Notes: generated by a model from the sequence alone, not told the origin. Positions 15,783 through 25,813 are shown, counted from the stretch's first letter. The stretch is 64,000 nucleotides of DNA from Chitinophagaceae bacterium (GCA_016717285.1 JADKFU010000005.1:666501-730500); one strand, 5' to 3'. A program made the numbers and translations.

Positions 15783-18293
15783 CTCCGGCTCAAATCCCAA
15801 CACGATATTAAATGCACCGTAAGCATTCAAATACTCTCCCAGAGTTCTTGGCGGAACAAGGGGTCGCGGCTTGTCAAAACCGATGCCATAGTCAAACCCG
15901 ACTGTTCCGAAAATAGGCAGGAAAACCCTGAGCCCCAAACCTGCTGCACGACGGAGATTAAACGGATCGTAATCATCAAAACTATACCATGCATTTCCGG
16001 CTTCAACCCATGCAGTTCCGTAAATGAATGCACTCGGACTGGTAGAAAACGGATATCTTAATTCCAGCGTGTATTTGTTAAAGATAGGAGCTGCATAAGC
16101 ATATACATCCTTATAACCACGCTGGGAAATGATGTCAACACCATAGAGTGAATAGTTTTGTGAAAGGCCATCACCACCCACATCAAACCGTTCAAATGGC
16201 GTAAGGCCTATATCCGGATTATAGTAACCCAGGTAACCTCCTTTAGCTGCTGTTTTTAACACAAACTTGCCAAAAAGGTTGGTGTACCATTCCGCTCCAA
16301 ACCTCCATTTGTGAAACTCCACCCATTTGTATTTTTCTGCTACCGGCAATTCTGAATAATCCTTGTTATTAAACAAGGAATAAGGCGGCGTCACGGCAAC
16401 GCTGACATAAATGTTGGAACCCCATTTAGGAAAGGTGAAATCAGGGCCCATGGAATTTCTTCCAAATGTTTCTTTCAAACTAATGCTATAGGCATTACCG
16501 GTATTGATAAAGAAGTTCGTCGTATAGTTATCCAGCGAATAATTTGTAAAATTAAGCGCAGAAATCAATGTGAAATAGTCATCCGGCCATTGTAATTGTT
16601 TTCCCAATCCGACAGTAGCACCTGTCGTAACCAATGTTCCATATGAAGGATCATTCTTGTTAGTACCTCTTGCATATCGGGAACTGTATAGGCCGACATT
16701 TAATGAATTGGGTTTCTTGCCGCCAAGCCATGGTTCCGTAAAACCGATGTTAAACGACTGATAGTATCTTCCATTCGATTGTAATCTGACAGAAAAAACC
16801 TGTCCGTCACCGGAAGGAAGTGGGGACCATGTTTTCAGATCAAACAGGTTCCGCATGGAAAAGTTATTAAATTTTACACCCAGAGAACCGATAACACCTG
16901 TGCCCGAACCACCCCAACCGGCAGACAGCTCTACCTGGTCACTTGGTTTTTCCTCTACTGAATAGGTTAAATCAACAGTTCCGTTTTCCGGATGCGGCTC
17001 TGTGTTTATTCCGAGTTTTTCAGGATCAAAAAATCCTGTGGCTAAAATTTCACGTTGGGTTCTTATCACATCCGCACGGCTGAATTTGCTGCCCGGCGTA
17101 GTCCGGATTACCCTTCGGATTACATGCTCATGTGTTTTGGTATTGCCTTCTATAAACACCTGGTTGATGGTGGCCTGAGGTCCTTCATGCACCCGTATTT
17201 CAAGATCAATGGAATCATTCTCAATAGATACCTCTACAGGCGTAACCGAGAAAAATAAGTACCCGTCATCCATATAAAGTGATCCCACATCTGTTCCATT
17301 TGGATCTCCATTGAGTCTTTTTTGCAGGAAGGCTTCATCATACACATCACCTTTCTTTATACGCAAAGCGGAATCAAGACGTGAAGAAGCATACTTGGCA
17401 TTGCCAGACCACCGGATGTCGCGGAAAAAGTATTTGTTGCCCTCAGCAATCCAGATTTGTATATTGAGGTTACCATTTTCATTTTCATACACACTATCAA
17501 ACTTGATGTGTGCATCACGATAACCTTTTGTAGAATAAAAAGCCAGGATCTTCGCCTTGTCATCTTCATAATCGCTGGGCCTGAACTTTGAAATGGTAAA
17601 AACAGACCAGACTGGATTTTCCTTGGTCTTTTTCATGAGCCTGCGCAAATGACTGCTGGTTACGGCAGTATTGCCTTTAAAAAGTATGTTGTCAATTCTG
17701 ACCCTGTTGCCTTTGTCGATATAAATGTAATAAAGCATGCTGTTTTGCTGGGAAGAGTCCACCCTTTCGTCAATGGTTACTTTCGTATGTGTGTAACCCT
17801 TTTCATAGAAAAACGATTTGATGGTGTTGTAGGTGTTTACCTTAACATTATCAGTAAGCACTTTGCCTTTGTTCAATTTTATTTTTTCACGAAGATCATC
17901 CTGTTCTCCTTTTGTGGCGCCGCGAAAAGTGAAACCTGAAAGTCTCGGACGTTCATCCAGCTCATAAGCAAGATATGCAGTATCACGAACAGTGTGATCA
18001 ATATAAATCCGCACATTGGCAAAAAGGTCCTGCTTCCACAGGTTTTTTACTGCCTTGCTTATTTCCGTTCCAGGTATGTCGATTTTGTCTCCTTTTTTAA
18101 TGCCTGCAAGTGCGGCAAGAATGTCTTTATCAAGATATTGAGTGCCACGTACTTCGATGCCACCGATAACGTATTCTTTTGGATTCGCATAATCAACAAT
18201 CAGAGAATCGTATACAGGGGTAATAACCTGCGCAAAGCTGCATTGGTAAAATCCTGAAATCAGGCAGATAATGAATATAAGGATACGTTTCAT
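15780..18293 (-). CDS. bamA: Outer membrane protein assembly factor BamA
   Basis: 837 residues. A signal peptide (about 1-22) is followed by tandem POTRA domains (about 40-450; openings such as IGGIEVRGTQYLDKDILAAL, IDNILFKGNTAVTSSHLRR and INQVFIEGNTKTHEHVIRR) and a C-terminal 16-strand barrel (about 460-837) with EKPSDQVELSAGWGG and the closing AFNIVLGFEPE. It is the central pore-like insertase for outer membrane beta-barrels. The POTRA count is consistent with five. It starts within the 4-nt overlap with uppS and is followed by two OmpH/Skp chaperones. Confidence 0.94.
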   Translation of the reverse strand: MKRILIFIICLISGFYQCSFAQVITPVYDSLIVDYANPKEYVIGGIEVRGTQYLDKDILAALAGIKKGDKIDIPGTEISKAVKNLWKQDLFANVRIYIDHTVRDTAYLAYELDERPRLSGFTFRGATKGEQDDLREKIKLNKGKVLTDNVKVNTYNTIKSFFYEKGYTHTKVTIDERVDSSQQNSMLYYIYIDKGNRVRIDNILFKGNTAVTSSHLRRLMKKTKENPVWSVFTISKFRPSDYEDDKAKILAFYSTKGYRDAHIKFDSVYENENGNLNIQIWIAEGNKYFFRDIRWSGNAKYASSRLDSALRIKKGDVYDEAFLQKRLNGDPNGTDVGSLYMDDGYLFFSVTPVEVSIENDSIDLEIRVHEGPQATINQVFIEGNTKTHEHVIRRVIRTTPGSKFSRADVIRTQREILATGFFDPEKLGINTEPHPENGTVDLTYSVEEKPSDQVELSAGWGGSGTGVIGSLGVKFNNFSMRNLFDLKTWSPLPSGDGQVFSVRLQSNGRYYQSFNIGFTEPWLGGKKPNSLNVGLYSSRYARGTNKNDPSYGTLVTTGATVGLGKQLQWPDDYFTLISALNFTNYSLDNYTTNFFINTGNAYSISLKETFGRNSMGPDFTFPKWGSNIYVSVAVTPPYSLFNNKDYSELPVAEKYKWVEFHKWRFGAEWYTNLFGKFVLKTAAKGGYLGYYNPDIGLTPFERFDVGGDGLSQNYSLYGVDIISQRGYKDVYAYAAPIFNKYTLELRYPFSTSPSAFIYGTAWVEAGNAWYSFDDYDPFNLRRAAGLGLRVFLPIFGTVGFDYGIGFDKPRPLVPPRTLGEYLNAYGAFNIVLGFEPE

Positions 18294-19036
18294 TTCACAT
18301 TTACTTGTTCACTTGTTCTTCCAAACCTACGTTCACGTTTCTGGAAATCAAGAATTGCCTGGTACAGCGTTTCTTTGTCAAAATCCGGCCACAATACCGG
18401 TGTAAAAAATAATTCCGCGTAAGCTAGTTGCCAAAGCAGATAATTACTGAGTCGTTGTTCACCACTTGTGCGGATCATCAGTTCGGGATCAGGGAATGCA
18501 GCTGTTTCCAGGAAACCTGTAACTACAGCTTCATTAATTGACCTCGGATCCAACTGATCCGCTTTTACTGCTGATGCTATCTTCCGGATAGCTTCAGTCA
18601 ATTCCCACCTTGAACTGTAATTGAGTGCCAGAATCAGTGTGAGCCCGCTATTGTTTTTCGTTTCCTCCATGGCTTCCAGCAACTCCTGATGACACTTGGC
18701 CGGAAGTGATGCAATATCGCCAATGGAGCGTAGCCGGATGTTGTTTTCCATCAGCGTGCTCATTTCATTGCGAATAGTTGCCACTAAAAGCTCCATCAGG
18801 GCGTCGACTTCATACTGTGGGCGTGCCCAGTTTTCAGTGGAGAATGCATAAAGTGTCAGGTATTTCACGCCCAGTTCAGCACAGGCTTCAGAGGTAGCTC
18901 TTACAGCGGAAACTCCATTCTGGTGTCCGAAAATCCTGTTCTCGCCATGCAAACGTGCCCAACGGCCATTGCCATCCATGATGATGGCGATGTGTTCAGG
19001 CAAACGGCTTTTATCAATCTGTTCGATTAACGACAT
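18290..19036 (-). CDS. uppS: Isoprenyl transferase (undecaprenyl diphosphate synthase)
   Basis: 248 residues with the cis-prenyltransferase signature HIAIIMDGNGRWA (catalytic D21), the LTLYAFSTENWARP motif and the closing ELFFTPVLWPDF region. It condenses isopentenyl diphosphate onto farnesyl diphosphate to make the C55 carrier lipid for peptidoglycan and surface polysaccharide. It overlaps bamA by 4 nt (ATGA), so the two are translationally coupled. Confidence 0.95.
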   Translation of the reverse strand: MSLIEQIDKSRLPEHIAIIMDGNGRWARLHGENRIFGHQNGVSAVRATSEACAELGVKYLTLYAFSTENWARPQYEVDALMELLVATIRNEMSTLMENNIRLRSIGDIASLPAKCHQELLEAMEETKNNSGLTLILALNYSSRWELTEAIRKIASAVKADQLDPRSINEAVVTGFLETAAFPDPELMIRTSGEQRLSNYLLWQLAYAELFFTPVLWPDFDKETLYQAILDFQKRERRFGRTSEQVNVK

Positions 19037-19095
19037 TTCAGTAATTAAAAAGTGCGCAAGTTACTAAGTAACCAACGATTTTGATGCTGTAATTC

Positions 19096-19941
19096 TTAAT
19101 GTGGATAAGGACAACGGTAAGGCTTTAAAGTGTAGGAGATACCCACTCCGAAAAAAAAGTAATCATCACTTTTTATATTGTCTCCCCGCATTTTACCGGT
19201 TTCTCCAACAGGCTCAGCCACCACTTCGGCAGAAGGATCGCCTAAAAATTCAACCATTGGTCCACCTTCATGAAGCAATATTACAGGATCAGCATATGCA
19301 GCACTCACATCATCAAGGTAATCAGTAGATGTTTTTCTTACACCACCTTCCAAGGTGAGTCCAATAAGAGCTGATAACCTGTATTTAAACCCTCCCCCCA
19401 GCAACCAGGCTGTGCTGGTTCGTTTGTAATGTTTTAATTCCGGATATTGAGGATAGCCTTGTCCTTCTGTACCAAGTGGCTGGAGCCACACCTTTTCACC
19501 ATTGTATTTTGCGGATGGATTGAAATGAAAAACACCAAAGCCTGCCATTACATACGGAGCAAAGCGATGCCGGTCACTTGTAGAGGAACCTGAAGCAGCC
19601 GTATAGGGCATGAAGTTGAATTCAAACTGAACACTGGTTTCGAAGATGTTCGAGGAAAATCCAAGGTTCCTTGTTTGCTGATAATAATTGTTGGCATACG
19701 CATCATCAGCCCACACACGTCCGCCATTGATATTGAAGCGTGCTGAAATACGTTCGTCAAAATTACGACGGTAAAAAAAACCACCTGCCGGATTTACAAA
19801 CCGGAAATCTGTGCCTGTGTTGACGTCACCAAAGTAGTTTGCACCACCAAGCCAGATACCAAAATCATTCTTTTGGGCCTGAACTGAAAGACAGCAAACC
19901 AAAAAGGCGCCTGAAAACAGCGTACAGAGTTTCTTTTTCAA
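19096..19941 (-). CDS. DUF6089-family outer membrane barrel-like protein
   Basis: 281 residues with a signal peptide (about 1-22, ending SVQAQ), then NDFGIWLGGANYFGDVNTG and alternating aromatic strands (YVMAGFGVFHF, AWLLGGGFKYRLS, FFGVGISYTLKPYRCPY), indicating a small outer membrane barrel. This is the family commonly found between nadK and uppS in Bacteroidota and named DUF6089; its role is unknown. Its fixed place beside bamA and uppS suggests an envelope biogenesis function, which is inference. Confidence 0.82.
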   Translation of the reverse strand: MKKKLCTLFSGAFLVCCLSVQAQKNDFGIWLGGANYFGDVNTGTDFRFVNPAGGFFYRRNFDERISARFNINGGRVWADDAYANNYYQQTRNLGFSSNIFETSVQFEFNFMPYTAASGSSTSDRHRFAPYVMAGFGVFHFNPSAKYNGEKVWLQPLGTEGQGYPQYPELKHYKRTSTAWLLGGGFKYRLSALIGLTLEGGVRKTSTDYLDDVSAAYADPVILLHEGGPMVEFLGDPSAEVVAEPVGETGKMRGDNIKSDDYFFFGVGISYTLKPYRCPYPH

Positions 19942-20051
19942 AGCGTTAGTGGAAAAGTTGAATGGAAACAGTGGTGTAAAAAGTGTTTCGATAACGACGT
20001 TATGATGGGTTTATTTCCTGATGCGAAAGTAAGGTTTTTTGGGTATTCGGT

Positions 20052-20195
20052 GGTTTGTAGTGAGTAGCGAGTAGTGTGAAGTAATGAGATAGCCGTAAGT
20101 GAATTGGTCATTAGTCATTAAGTCATTTAGATCATTAGGTCATCAGCACCTCAATTTAATTGGCACATTGGCACATCATCTCATCGGCACATCAT
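20052..20195. repeat. Composite low-complexity repeat, family B, downstream of nadK
   Basis: The region has, in order, GTAGTGAGTAGCGAGTAGTG, TGGTCATTAGTCATTAAGTC and TTGGCACATTGGCACATCAT words. The same order (GAGTAGTGAGTAG, then GGTCATTGGTCATT, then ATCGGCACATTGGC) recurs at 41.0 and 49.6 kb. The repeat stops a few bases from the nadK stop codon. Confidence 0.6.
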
Positions 20196-20202
20196 TTATC
20201 CT

Positions 20203-21081
20203 TTATTTTCTTGCGTCCGCTCCCCACATCAGTTTCTTGCGAAGTGTTTCCAGGAAATGATGATCTGGTAACCTTACAAGACCGATCTTATGAGCGCTTT
20301 TCTTTACTGCAATTTGAGTAGAGTTGTCAATAGGTTCTGTTCTCGAATCGAGGGTGCAGTAAAACTGTTCAAAACGGCCTTCAATTTCAAACGAAATGAC
20401 ACTCGTATCCGACACAACAATCGGACGCACATTGAGGTTATGAGGAGCAATTGGTGTAATGACAAAATTTTCAGAAGTAGGCATAATAATGGGTCCGCCG
20501 CAGCTCAGCGAATATCCTGTGGATCCGGTCGGAGTTGCAATAATCAACCCGTCGGCCCAATAAGAGTTTAGTAATTCCCCATTGATGTAAGCATGAATGG
20601 TGATCATGGCCGATGTGTCTTTCTTATGAATGGTCACATCATTCAATGCATAATTTACCTCACCAAATAAAGGTTTATTGGATTCCAGTTCAAGCAACGT
20701 TCTTTGATCTGTTACATAGGAACCCTTTGTGATCGCATGAATGGCATGACTAATTTCTTCTTTCCCGATGTCAGCAAGAAATCCAAGTCGGCCTATATTA
20801 ATACCCATTACCAAAATGGGATAATCACGCACAAAAGTTACCGTGTCAAGCAATGTGCCATCACCGCCTAATGTGAAAAGGTATTCTACTTTGTCGCGGA
20901 TATCTTCATGCGTTTCAAAAGTGCTTATACCAGAACGGGTTTTGATATCAATCCAAACACTCTCAAAGAACGGTTTGTAAATAAACACACCGATCTTTTT
21001 TTCTGCCAGTTGGTCCAGCATTTCCTGGAGCACAGGAATATCCTGCGTTTTTATATTTCGACAATAGAGTGCTACGTTCAT
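20203..21081 (-). CDS. nadK: NAD kinase
   Basis: 292 residues with the GGDGT motif at 72-76 (D74 catalytic), the LNDV motif (N147, D148) and the TPTGSTGYSLSCGGPI nucleotide loop. It phosphorylates NAD to NADP, the sole route to NADP, in the cytoplasm. Its place upstream of DUF6089, uppS and bamA is conserved in the phylum. A 263-bp gap before it suggests it may have its own promoter. Confidence 0.95.
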   Translation of the reverse strand: MNVALYCRNIKTQDIPVLQEMLDQLAEKKIGVFIYKPFFESVWIDIKTRSGISTFETHEDIRDKVEYLFTLGGDGTLLDTVTFVRDYPILVMGINIGRLGFLADIGKEEISHAIHAITKGSYVTDQRTLLELESNKPLFGEVNYALNDVTIHKKDTSAMITIHAYINGELLNSYWADGLIIATPTGSTGYSLSCGGPIIMPTSENFVITPIAPHNLNVRPIVVSDTSVISFEIEGRFEQFYCTLDSRTEPIDNSTQIAVKKSAHKIGLVRLPDHHFLETLRKKLMWGADARK

Positions 21082-21345
21082 TTTGCAAACAGGGTTAATG
21101 ATTTAATGAAAATTTTGGATGGGCGGATATTGCATACATCTTCATTAATCACTTTTAATGGATTTTCATTAGCAGCGAATTTAGTAACAAAATATGAGGT
21201 GTCTTAATATTGGAAGAAAGGCAGCAGCATCACTTCATAAGCATTTGGAGACTCATTGACCAGGATTAGTTCAGGATTCATCTATGGGTACGTTGTATTA
21301 TGATTCTAAAAAAATCCAAAGCAACGGTATCCCGAGAAGCCGTGA

Positions 21346-22785
21346 TTAAAAGATAGAGTTCATATGCAGAAAGAACCCATGTTCTCCCAGCTTATTGATT
21401 GAATATTCAACACGAATGGTAGTGTCATAAATAAGTGTAAGGTCTAAACCTAAACCGCCTCCCAATAACAGTGAATTGTTAAGGGGATTGTTTTCATAGT
21501 AGAGATCATCCTTAACATAGCCTGCACTTGCGAATACACGGCCATATAATGCAAATGGAATATTGGCTCCTTTAAGAAAAGGATTTTTGGGTGGAGTTTT
21601 GATCTTTATTTTCAGCAGCTGATTTTTTAAATCCATACGTGTATAACCAAAACTCTGTCCATCGATAATGTAATATTCATATCCATGCACATAGTCACTT
21701 GAATAACCCAACCCACGATTGAGATTATAGGGCTGCTCTTTCGGAAAGGAAATTTTTAATTTGTTCACAGTACTTGCATACCACTTCTTGCCAAAATGAA
21801 CATAATGATCCAGGACGGCGGTAGACGAATAAATATTTACATTATCAAATAATCCCAATCCTATTTTGGAAAATGAAACCTCGATATAGTTTCCTTTTAA
21901 TGGATAGGAAGCAATGTCACGGAAGTCGCGGATAAACAGTCCCCGCAACGTAAAATATTGCTGGCGTGTATCGCCATTCAAAAAATAGTCAGGGTTTAGT
22001 TTCGCTATAGTATCCGTTACCTCGTTATCATTATAACTCATGGTGAAGATATACTTATACTTGAAAGCCGGTTGATAAATCACGTCCGCCAGGGCATAAA
22101 AATTAGTTTTCTGATAGGCATCAACATTTAGATAAATAAGGTCCTTGTTATTGGTAAAACCATATGTCAGGTTTCTTGTACGGCTAAAGGATGTTGTTAC
22201 CTTCAGGCCAATATTTTGTTTTCGGTTGATGTATGGAATGTTGTATTGTATCTGGTACAATTGCGAATAACCAAACAGGGCCACGAGTTTAAGATCTTCA
22301 TCACGGCCACGCACGTTCTGCTGATAAAAACGTAATCCAAATTGCAGGTACTTCAGACTTGCATTGTGATCAACCAGCCAGACATTTAAGTTCCTGTCAT
22401 ACAGATCAAGGGCCGGCACAGGAAATGTATACCATCTTTCTTTCACACTTACAGCGACATCAATATTTTCATCTTCCCAGTTTTTGATGTTTAACACTAC
22501 TTCGTTAAAGAGTCCGATATTCATCAGCTGGTTATGACTTTCCTCTATCTTTTTCATCAATACATCAAAAGCAATAGTATCCCCTTCAGAAAAAGTGATC
22601 TGTCGTAAAATAACCTGTCTCTTTGTACGACGGTTTCCATCAATCAGAATGTGATTAATACGGACAAAATTGTGAAATGAGCTATCCTGCGAGGGCACTG
22701 TATCGGTTTGCGCCTTTGCAATAAAACTACTTAGCAGGAAAGTAAACAGCGCACATGTGATAGCTGCGCATTTAATAACAGGCAT
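21346..22785 (-). CDS. POTRA plus surface-antigen barrel protein (BamA/TamA-like, single POTRA)
   Basis: 479 residues from the ATG at 22785, chosen because MPVIKC then a hydrophobic run ending FIAKAQ makes a proper signal peptide; an ATG at 22812 adds nine residues. One clear POTRA domain (about 40-120: VRINHILIDGNRRTKRQVIL, INIGLFNEVVLNIK) precedes a barrel rich in aromatic strands ending RVEYSINKLGEHGFFLHMNSIF. It is about half the size of BamA. It sits between the CBS gene and nadK in a cluster otherwise typical for bamA. Substrate unknown; related single-POTRA barrels work in outer membrane insertion or as stand-alone barrels. Confidence 0.8.
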   Translation of the reverse strand: MPVIKCAAITCALFTFLLSSFIAKAQTDTVPSQDSSFHNFVRINHILIDGNRRTKRQVILRQITFSEGDTIAFDVLMKKIEESHNQLMNIGLFNEVVLNIKNWEDENIDVAVSVKERWYTFPVPALDLYDRNLNVWLVDHNASLKYLQFGLRFYQQNVRGRDEDLKLVALFGYSQLYQIQYNIPYINRKQNIGLKVTTSFSRTRNLTYGFTNNKDLIYLNVDAYQKTNFYALADVIYQPAFKYKYIFTMSYNDNEVTDTIAKLNPDYFLNGDTRQQYFTLRGLFIRDFRDIASYPLKGNYIEVSFSKIGLGLFDNVNIYSSTAVLDHYVHFGKKWYASTVNKLKISFPKEQPYNLNRGLGYSSDYVHGYEYYIIDGQSFGYTRMDLKNQLLKIKIKTPPKNPFLKGANIPFALYGRVFASAGYVKDDLYYENNPLNNSLLLGGGLGLDLTLIYDTTIRVEYSINKLGEHGFFLHMNSIF

Positions 22786-22838
22786 AGAAACGAAAGTAAA
22801 ACAAAAACACAATCCTGCCTTCGTGTGCGAAAAGATGA

Positions 22839-23501
22839 TCAGATGTTCAGGTAATTCATGAGTGAATCGTAACGCTCTTTCAGATTGTCAAAATATTCTG
22901 CTTCCTGAAATGATTCTTTCACGGTGTAATTATACCGGGTGAGATCTGAAATTATGGGTTGGAGATCTGTATTATTGACTTTAATGGTGAGTTCCATTCT
23001 GGAAGTATCATAATCAGTGCCTGCAAACAGACAAAGAATTTTTACATGATTGGATTCAATGATGCGGACAATTTCACTCAATGAATAATCTTTTACATGC
23101 AGCTCGAGCACGATGATGCCACCAGGTTCAAGTATGTCCGTCTGTTCCGCAAAATAATTCAGCAAATCGGTTCGGGTGATTAATCCCAGATAAGTTTCGT
23201 CTTTATCTGTTACAGGAATAACAGTGAGCCGAAGCTCAGATGCCATTTTCAGCACTTCAAACATATGTTCACTATCGTGAATAAACGGACGAATTAGAGA
23301 AACAGGCAAACTGCCAATAGGATCTTCTTCACCATGAGCATTCAGAATGTCTTCTTCAGAAATAAGTCCGAGCAACTGGTTTTCATTCACGATAGGAAGA
23401 TGTGATACATGAAATACATTCATAAGATGTAGTGCTTCTGCACCTGTATCGGAAGTCTTAAGCGGGGAAATATTTTTAGATACGAGCGCTGCTGCTTTCA
23501 T
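22839..23501 (-). CDS. Tandem CBS-domain protein with C-terminal ACT-like domain
   Basis: 220 residues. Two CBS domains cover about 1-60 and 70-130 (HVSHLPIVNENQLLGLISEED; LRLTVIPVTDKDETYLGLITRTD). The remainder, GGIIVLELHVKDYSLSEIVRIIE onward, has an ACT-like strand-helix pattern. CBS pairs bind adenine nucleotides and act as energy sensors; the effector here is unknown. It begins 2 bases after the upstream hydrolase stop, so the two are certainly cotranscribed. A CBS gene beside nadK is common in Bacteroidota. Confidence 0.88.
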   Translation of the reverse strand: MKAAALVSKNISPLKTSDTGAEALHLMNVFHVSHLPIVNENQLLGLISEEDILNAHGEEDPIGSLPVSLIRPFIHDSEHMFEVLKMASELRLTVIPVTDKDETYLGLITRTDLLNYFAEQTDILEPGGIIVLELHVKDYSLSEIVRIIESNHVKILCLFAGTDYDTSRMELTIKVNNTDLQPIISDLTRYNYTVKESFQEAEYFDNLKERYDSLMNYLNI

Positions 23502-23503
23502 AG

Positions 23504-24271
23504 TCAGGCTGCTACGTTCAGTTTTTGTAAGAACTCATCAAGTATGATATTGAATTCTTCCGGTTTTTCCATCATGGGTGCATGACCGCATTCATCCACT
23601 AACACCAGTTCAGAGTTACGAAGGAGTTTATGAAATTCCTCACCAACAAAAGGTGGTGTAATACGATCCTGCTTTCCCCAGATTAACATGACCGGCATTG
23701 TTAGTTTGTGGAGCAGACGGCTGAGATTTTCGCGCATGGCAGATTTCGCAACTGAAATTACCCTGATAGCTTTGCCGCGGTTATTACAGATTTCATACAC
23801 TTCATCCACCAGTTCTTTGGTGGCAACCTTAGGATTATGAAAAGTATAAGCCGTACGGTCCCTGATATATTCATAGTCGCCACGTTTTGGATAACCGCCA
23901 CCGAGCGAGTCTTCAAACAATCCTGAACTTCCGGTAAGCACCATGGCACGCACTTTTTGTGTCTGATCCAATGCATACAATTGTGCGATGTGACCACCTA
24001 AGGAATTTCCCAGCAGAATAATGTTTTCATAGCCACGTGCATCAACAAACTGGCGAACATACCTCACCAGGCCATTCACAGTAGAATCAAGGATAGGCAT
24101 TTCGTAAATGGGCAACAGTGGAATTACCACTTTGTATTTTTTATGGAACTCTTCGAGGATGCCTTTGAAATTGCTGAGTGCTCCGAAAAGTCCGTGTAGT
24201 AACAGGAGCACTTCGCCCTCGCCTTCTTCAATGTACCTGAACTTGCCTTCCTGTTTTATGGTAATCTCCAT
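23504..24271 (-). CDS. Alpha/beta-hydrolase
   Basis: 255 residues with a complete triad: S90 in GNSLGG, D202 in WGKQDRITPP and H230 in DECGHAPMME. The oxyanion loop LLLHGLFGALSNF is at about 22-35. No signal peptide, so cytoplasmic. The substrate cannot be told from sequence; overall pattern is of the esterase/C-C hydrolase kind. It is the first gene of the leftward cluster ending in murI and lies 2 bases upstream of the CBS gene. Confidence 0.85.
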   Translation of the reverse strand: MEITIKQEGKFRYIEEGEGEVLLLLHGLFGALSNFKGILEEFHKKYKVVIPLLPIYEMPILDSTVNGLVRYVRQFVDARGYENIILLGNSLGGHIAQLYALDQTQKVRAMVLTGSSGLFEDSLGGGYPKRGDYEYIRDRTAYTFHNPKVATKELVDEVYEICNNRGKAIRVISVAKSAMRENLSRLLHKLTMPVMLIWGKQDRITPPFVGEEFHKLLRNSELVLVDECGHAPMMEKPEEFNIILDEFLQKLNVAA

Positions 24272-24413
24272 ACGCCTTACTCGTGCTTAATGCTGCTAAA
24301 ATAAGTTTTTTATTGAAAAATACTTTGGCAACTACGGGAAGCGTGAACATACAACTGTTTATTTCGTGAATGGAATTTTCTGAGAGAGATTTATAACGAT
24401 TGATTTTTGAATG

Positions 24414-24441
24414 CGCGAAGTTTTTGAAATGACACTTCGCG
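24414..24441. other. Eight-bp hairpin between pabA-like gene and hydrolase
   Basis: CGCGAAGT (24414-24421) and ACTTCGCG (24434-24441) pair perfectly across 12 nt. There is no T run on either strand, so it is only a possible terminator or processing site. The rest of the 229-bp gap holds nothing I can name. Confidence 0.3.
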
Positions 24442-24500
24442 GACTTCAGAAATGATTTTAAGAAGTATTATAATCTCACGATGTTTCTAAAATTAAGCAC

Positions 24501-25073
24501 TTATTTCAACCCAGACCAGCGTAACCAGTTGTTCAGCATTAACAATCCATCAGGCGTAAGAATTGATTCAGGATGAAACTGGATCCCACATAACTTAAGA
24601 TGGTAGTGCGCGATGGCCATTGGCTCACCGGTTTCGCTTGCCGCAATAATATGAAGTGGTGTGCGATCAAGGTTTTTCAGAATTAAGGAGTGATAACGCA
24701 TCGCAGTGAATGGATTGCTGATATTTTGAAAAACAGGATGTGCCTGATGGGAGATTAACGATGTTTTTCCATGCATGGGTTTATCCGCATGATCGAGCGT
24801 AGCGCCAAAGTATTCACCAATGCCCTGATGACCCAGGCAAATACCAAGCATGGGAATCTGAGCATGAAAATGATGAATCATATTTAACATGATGCCGGCT
24901 TTTGAAGGTGTTTCAGGGCCGGGAGAAATAATGATGGCGGAAGGATGCAGTGAAATTATTTCTTCCATGTTCATTTCGTCGTTCCGGATCACAAGACAAG
25001 GTTGCTGCAACTGCGAAAAATAATCCTGCAGGTTATAAGTGAACGAATCGTAATTGTCGAGAAGCAGTAGCAA
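24501..25073 (-). CDS. Anthranilate/aminodeoxychorismate synthase glutamine amidotransferase subunit
   Basis: 190 residues of class I glutamine amidotransferase with the triad C79 (LGICLGHQG), H167 and E169 (IQFHPES). It opens MLLLLDNYDSFTYNL, the standard TrpG/PabA start. It would release ammonia from glutamine for a chorismate-using partner, either TrpE (tryptophan) or PabB (folate). Neither partner gene is adjacent; the downstream neighbour is an unrelated hydrolase. A lone gene of this kind favours PabA or a dual-use subunit, but this is inference. Confidence 0.88.
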   Translation of the reverse strand: MLLLLDNYDSFTYNLQDYFSQLQQPCLVIRNDEMNMEEIISLHPSAIIISPGPETPSKAGIMLNMIHHFHAQIPMLGICLGHQGIGEYFGATLDHADKPMHGKTSLISHQAHPVFQNISNPFTAMRYHSLILKNLDRTPLHIIAASETGEPMAIAHYHLKLCGIQFHPESILTPDGLLMLNNWLRWSGLK

Positions 25074-25172
25074 GTGAACAAAGTTGCGTAATTCCTATGA
25101 AGTAATTTCAAACGAAAAGCAGGACGTACTTTTCTATGAATCAACGATGCAAGGGCGGATAGCTGCCGGCAG

Positions 25173-25712
25173 TTATTGTTGCACGGAATTGGTAATCTTA
25201 TCAAGCATTGCCTGGAATTCTGCAAATAAATTTTTTACTACAGGTGTAAAGGAGGAAACATGGTGAATCATAAAATCAGAAATGCTGCTGATAGCTGAAT
25301 AAGTTTTCGATTGGTGTTTTACGAAAGTAGAGATCAGGTCAACCTGATCAAGCAACCATATGAAGATGCTGAACAGTACGGTATAAATCGCTACATATAA
25401 AATGACGCCTGAAATTCTATTCACAAAACCCATTTGTGCCAGTTCAATAATTTTTTCCAGCGATTTTCCAACGAGATAAATTACAAGCGCAATCACAACA
25501 AAAACAAGTACGTATGAAATGACAGGCAAGTATACAGAATCTATGTGAAGCTGATCGTGCAATGCTGTTGCGGTAACTGTACTCAGTTTTATGGCAGCCA
25601 TGATTCCGATGCCCCACGAAAGCAAGGTAAACACAGAGAGAATGAATCCTTTTGTCCATCCTTTCCAGATGCCATACACTGCAAGTATCATCCAAATGAT
25701 ATCAATCCACAT
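25173..25712 (-). CDS. CvpA-family membrane protein
   Basis: 179 residues with four hydrophobic helices (about 2-22, 26-50, 60-85, 98-125) and the CvpA opening WIDIIWMILAVYGIWKGWTKGFI. CvpA was named for colicin V production in E. coli; its general role is unclear and linked to envelope integrity. It precedes the pabA-like gene by about 100 bp in the same orientation. Confidence 0.85.
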   Translation of the reverse strand: MWIDIIWMILAVYGIWKGWTKGFILSVFTLLSWGIGIMAAIKLSTVTATALHDQLHIDSVYLPVISYVLVFVVIALVIYLVGKSLEKIIELAQMGFVNRISGVILYVAIYTVLFSIFIWLLDQVDLISTFVKHQSKTYSAISSISDFMIHHVSSFTPVVKNLFAEFQAMLDKITNSVQQ

Positions 25713-25813
25713 GCTTTTTTAATTGAGAAGGTGCGAATGAAATAAAATAAACTTGATGCAGGCGCACATAAATGGTTATAGATGATGAATACATTACCGT
25801 GTCGATTCGCATG

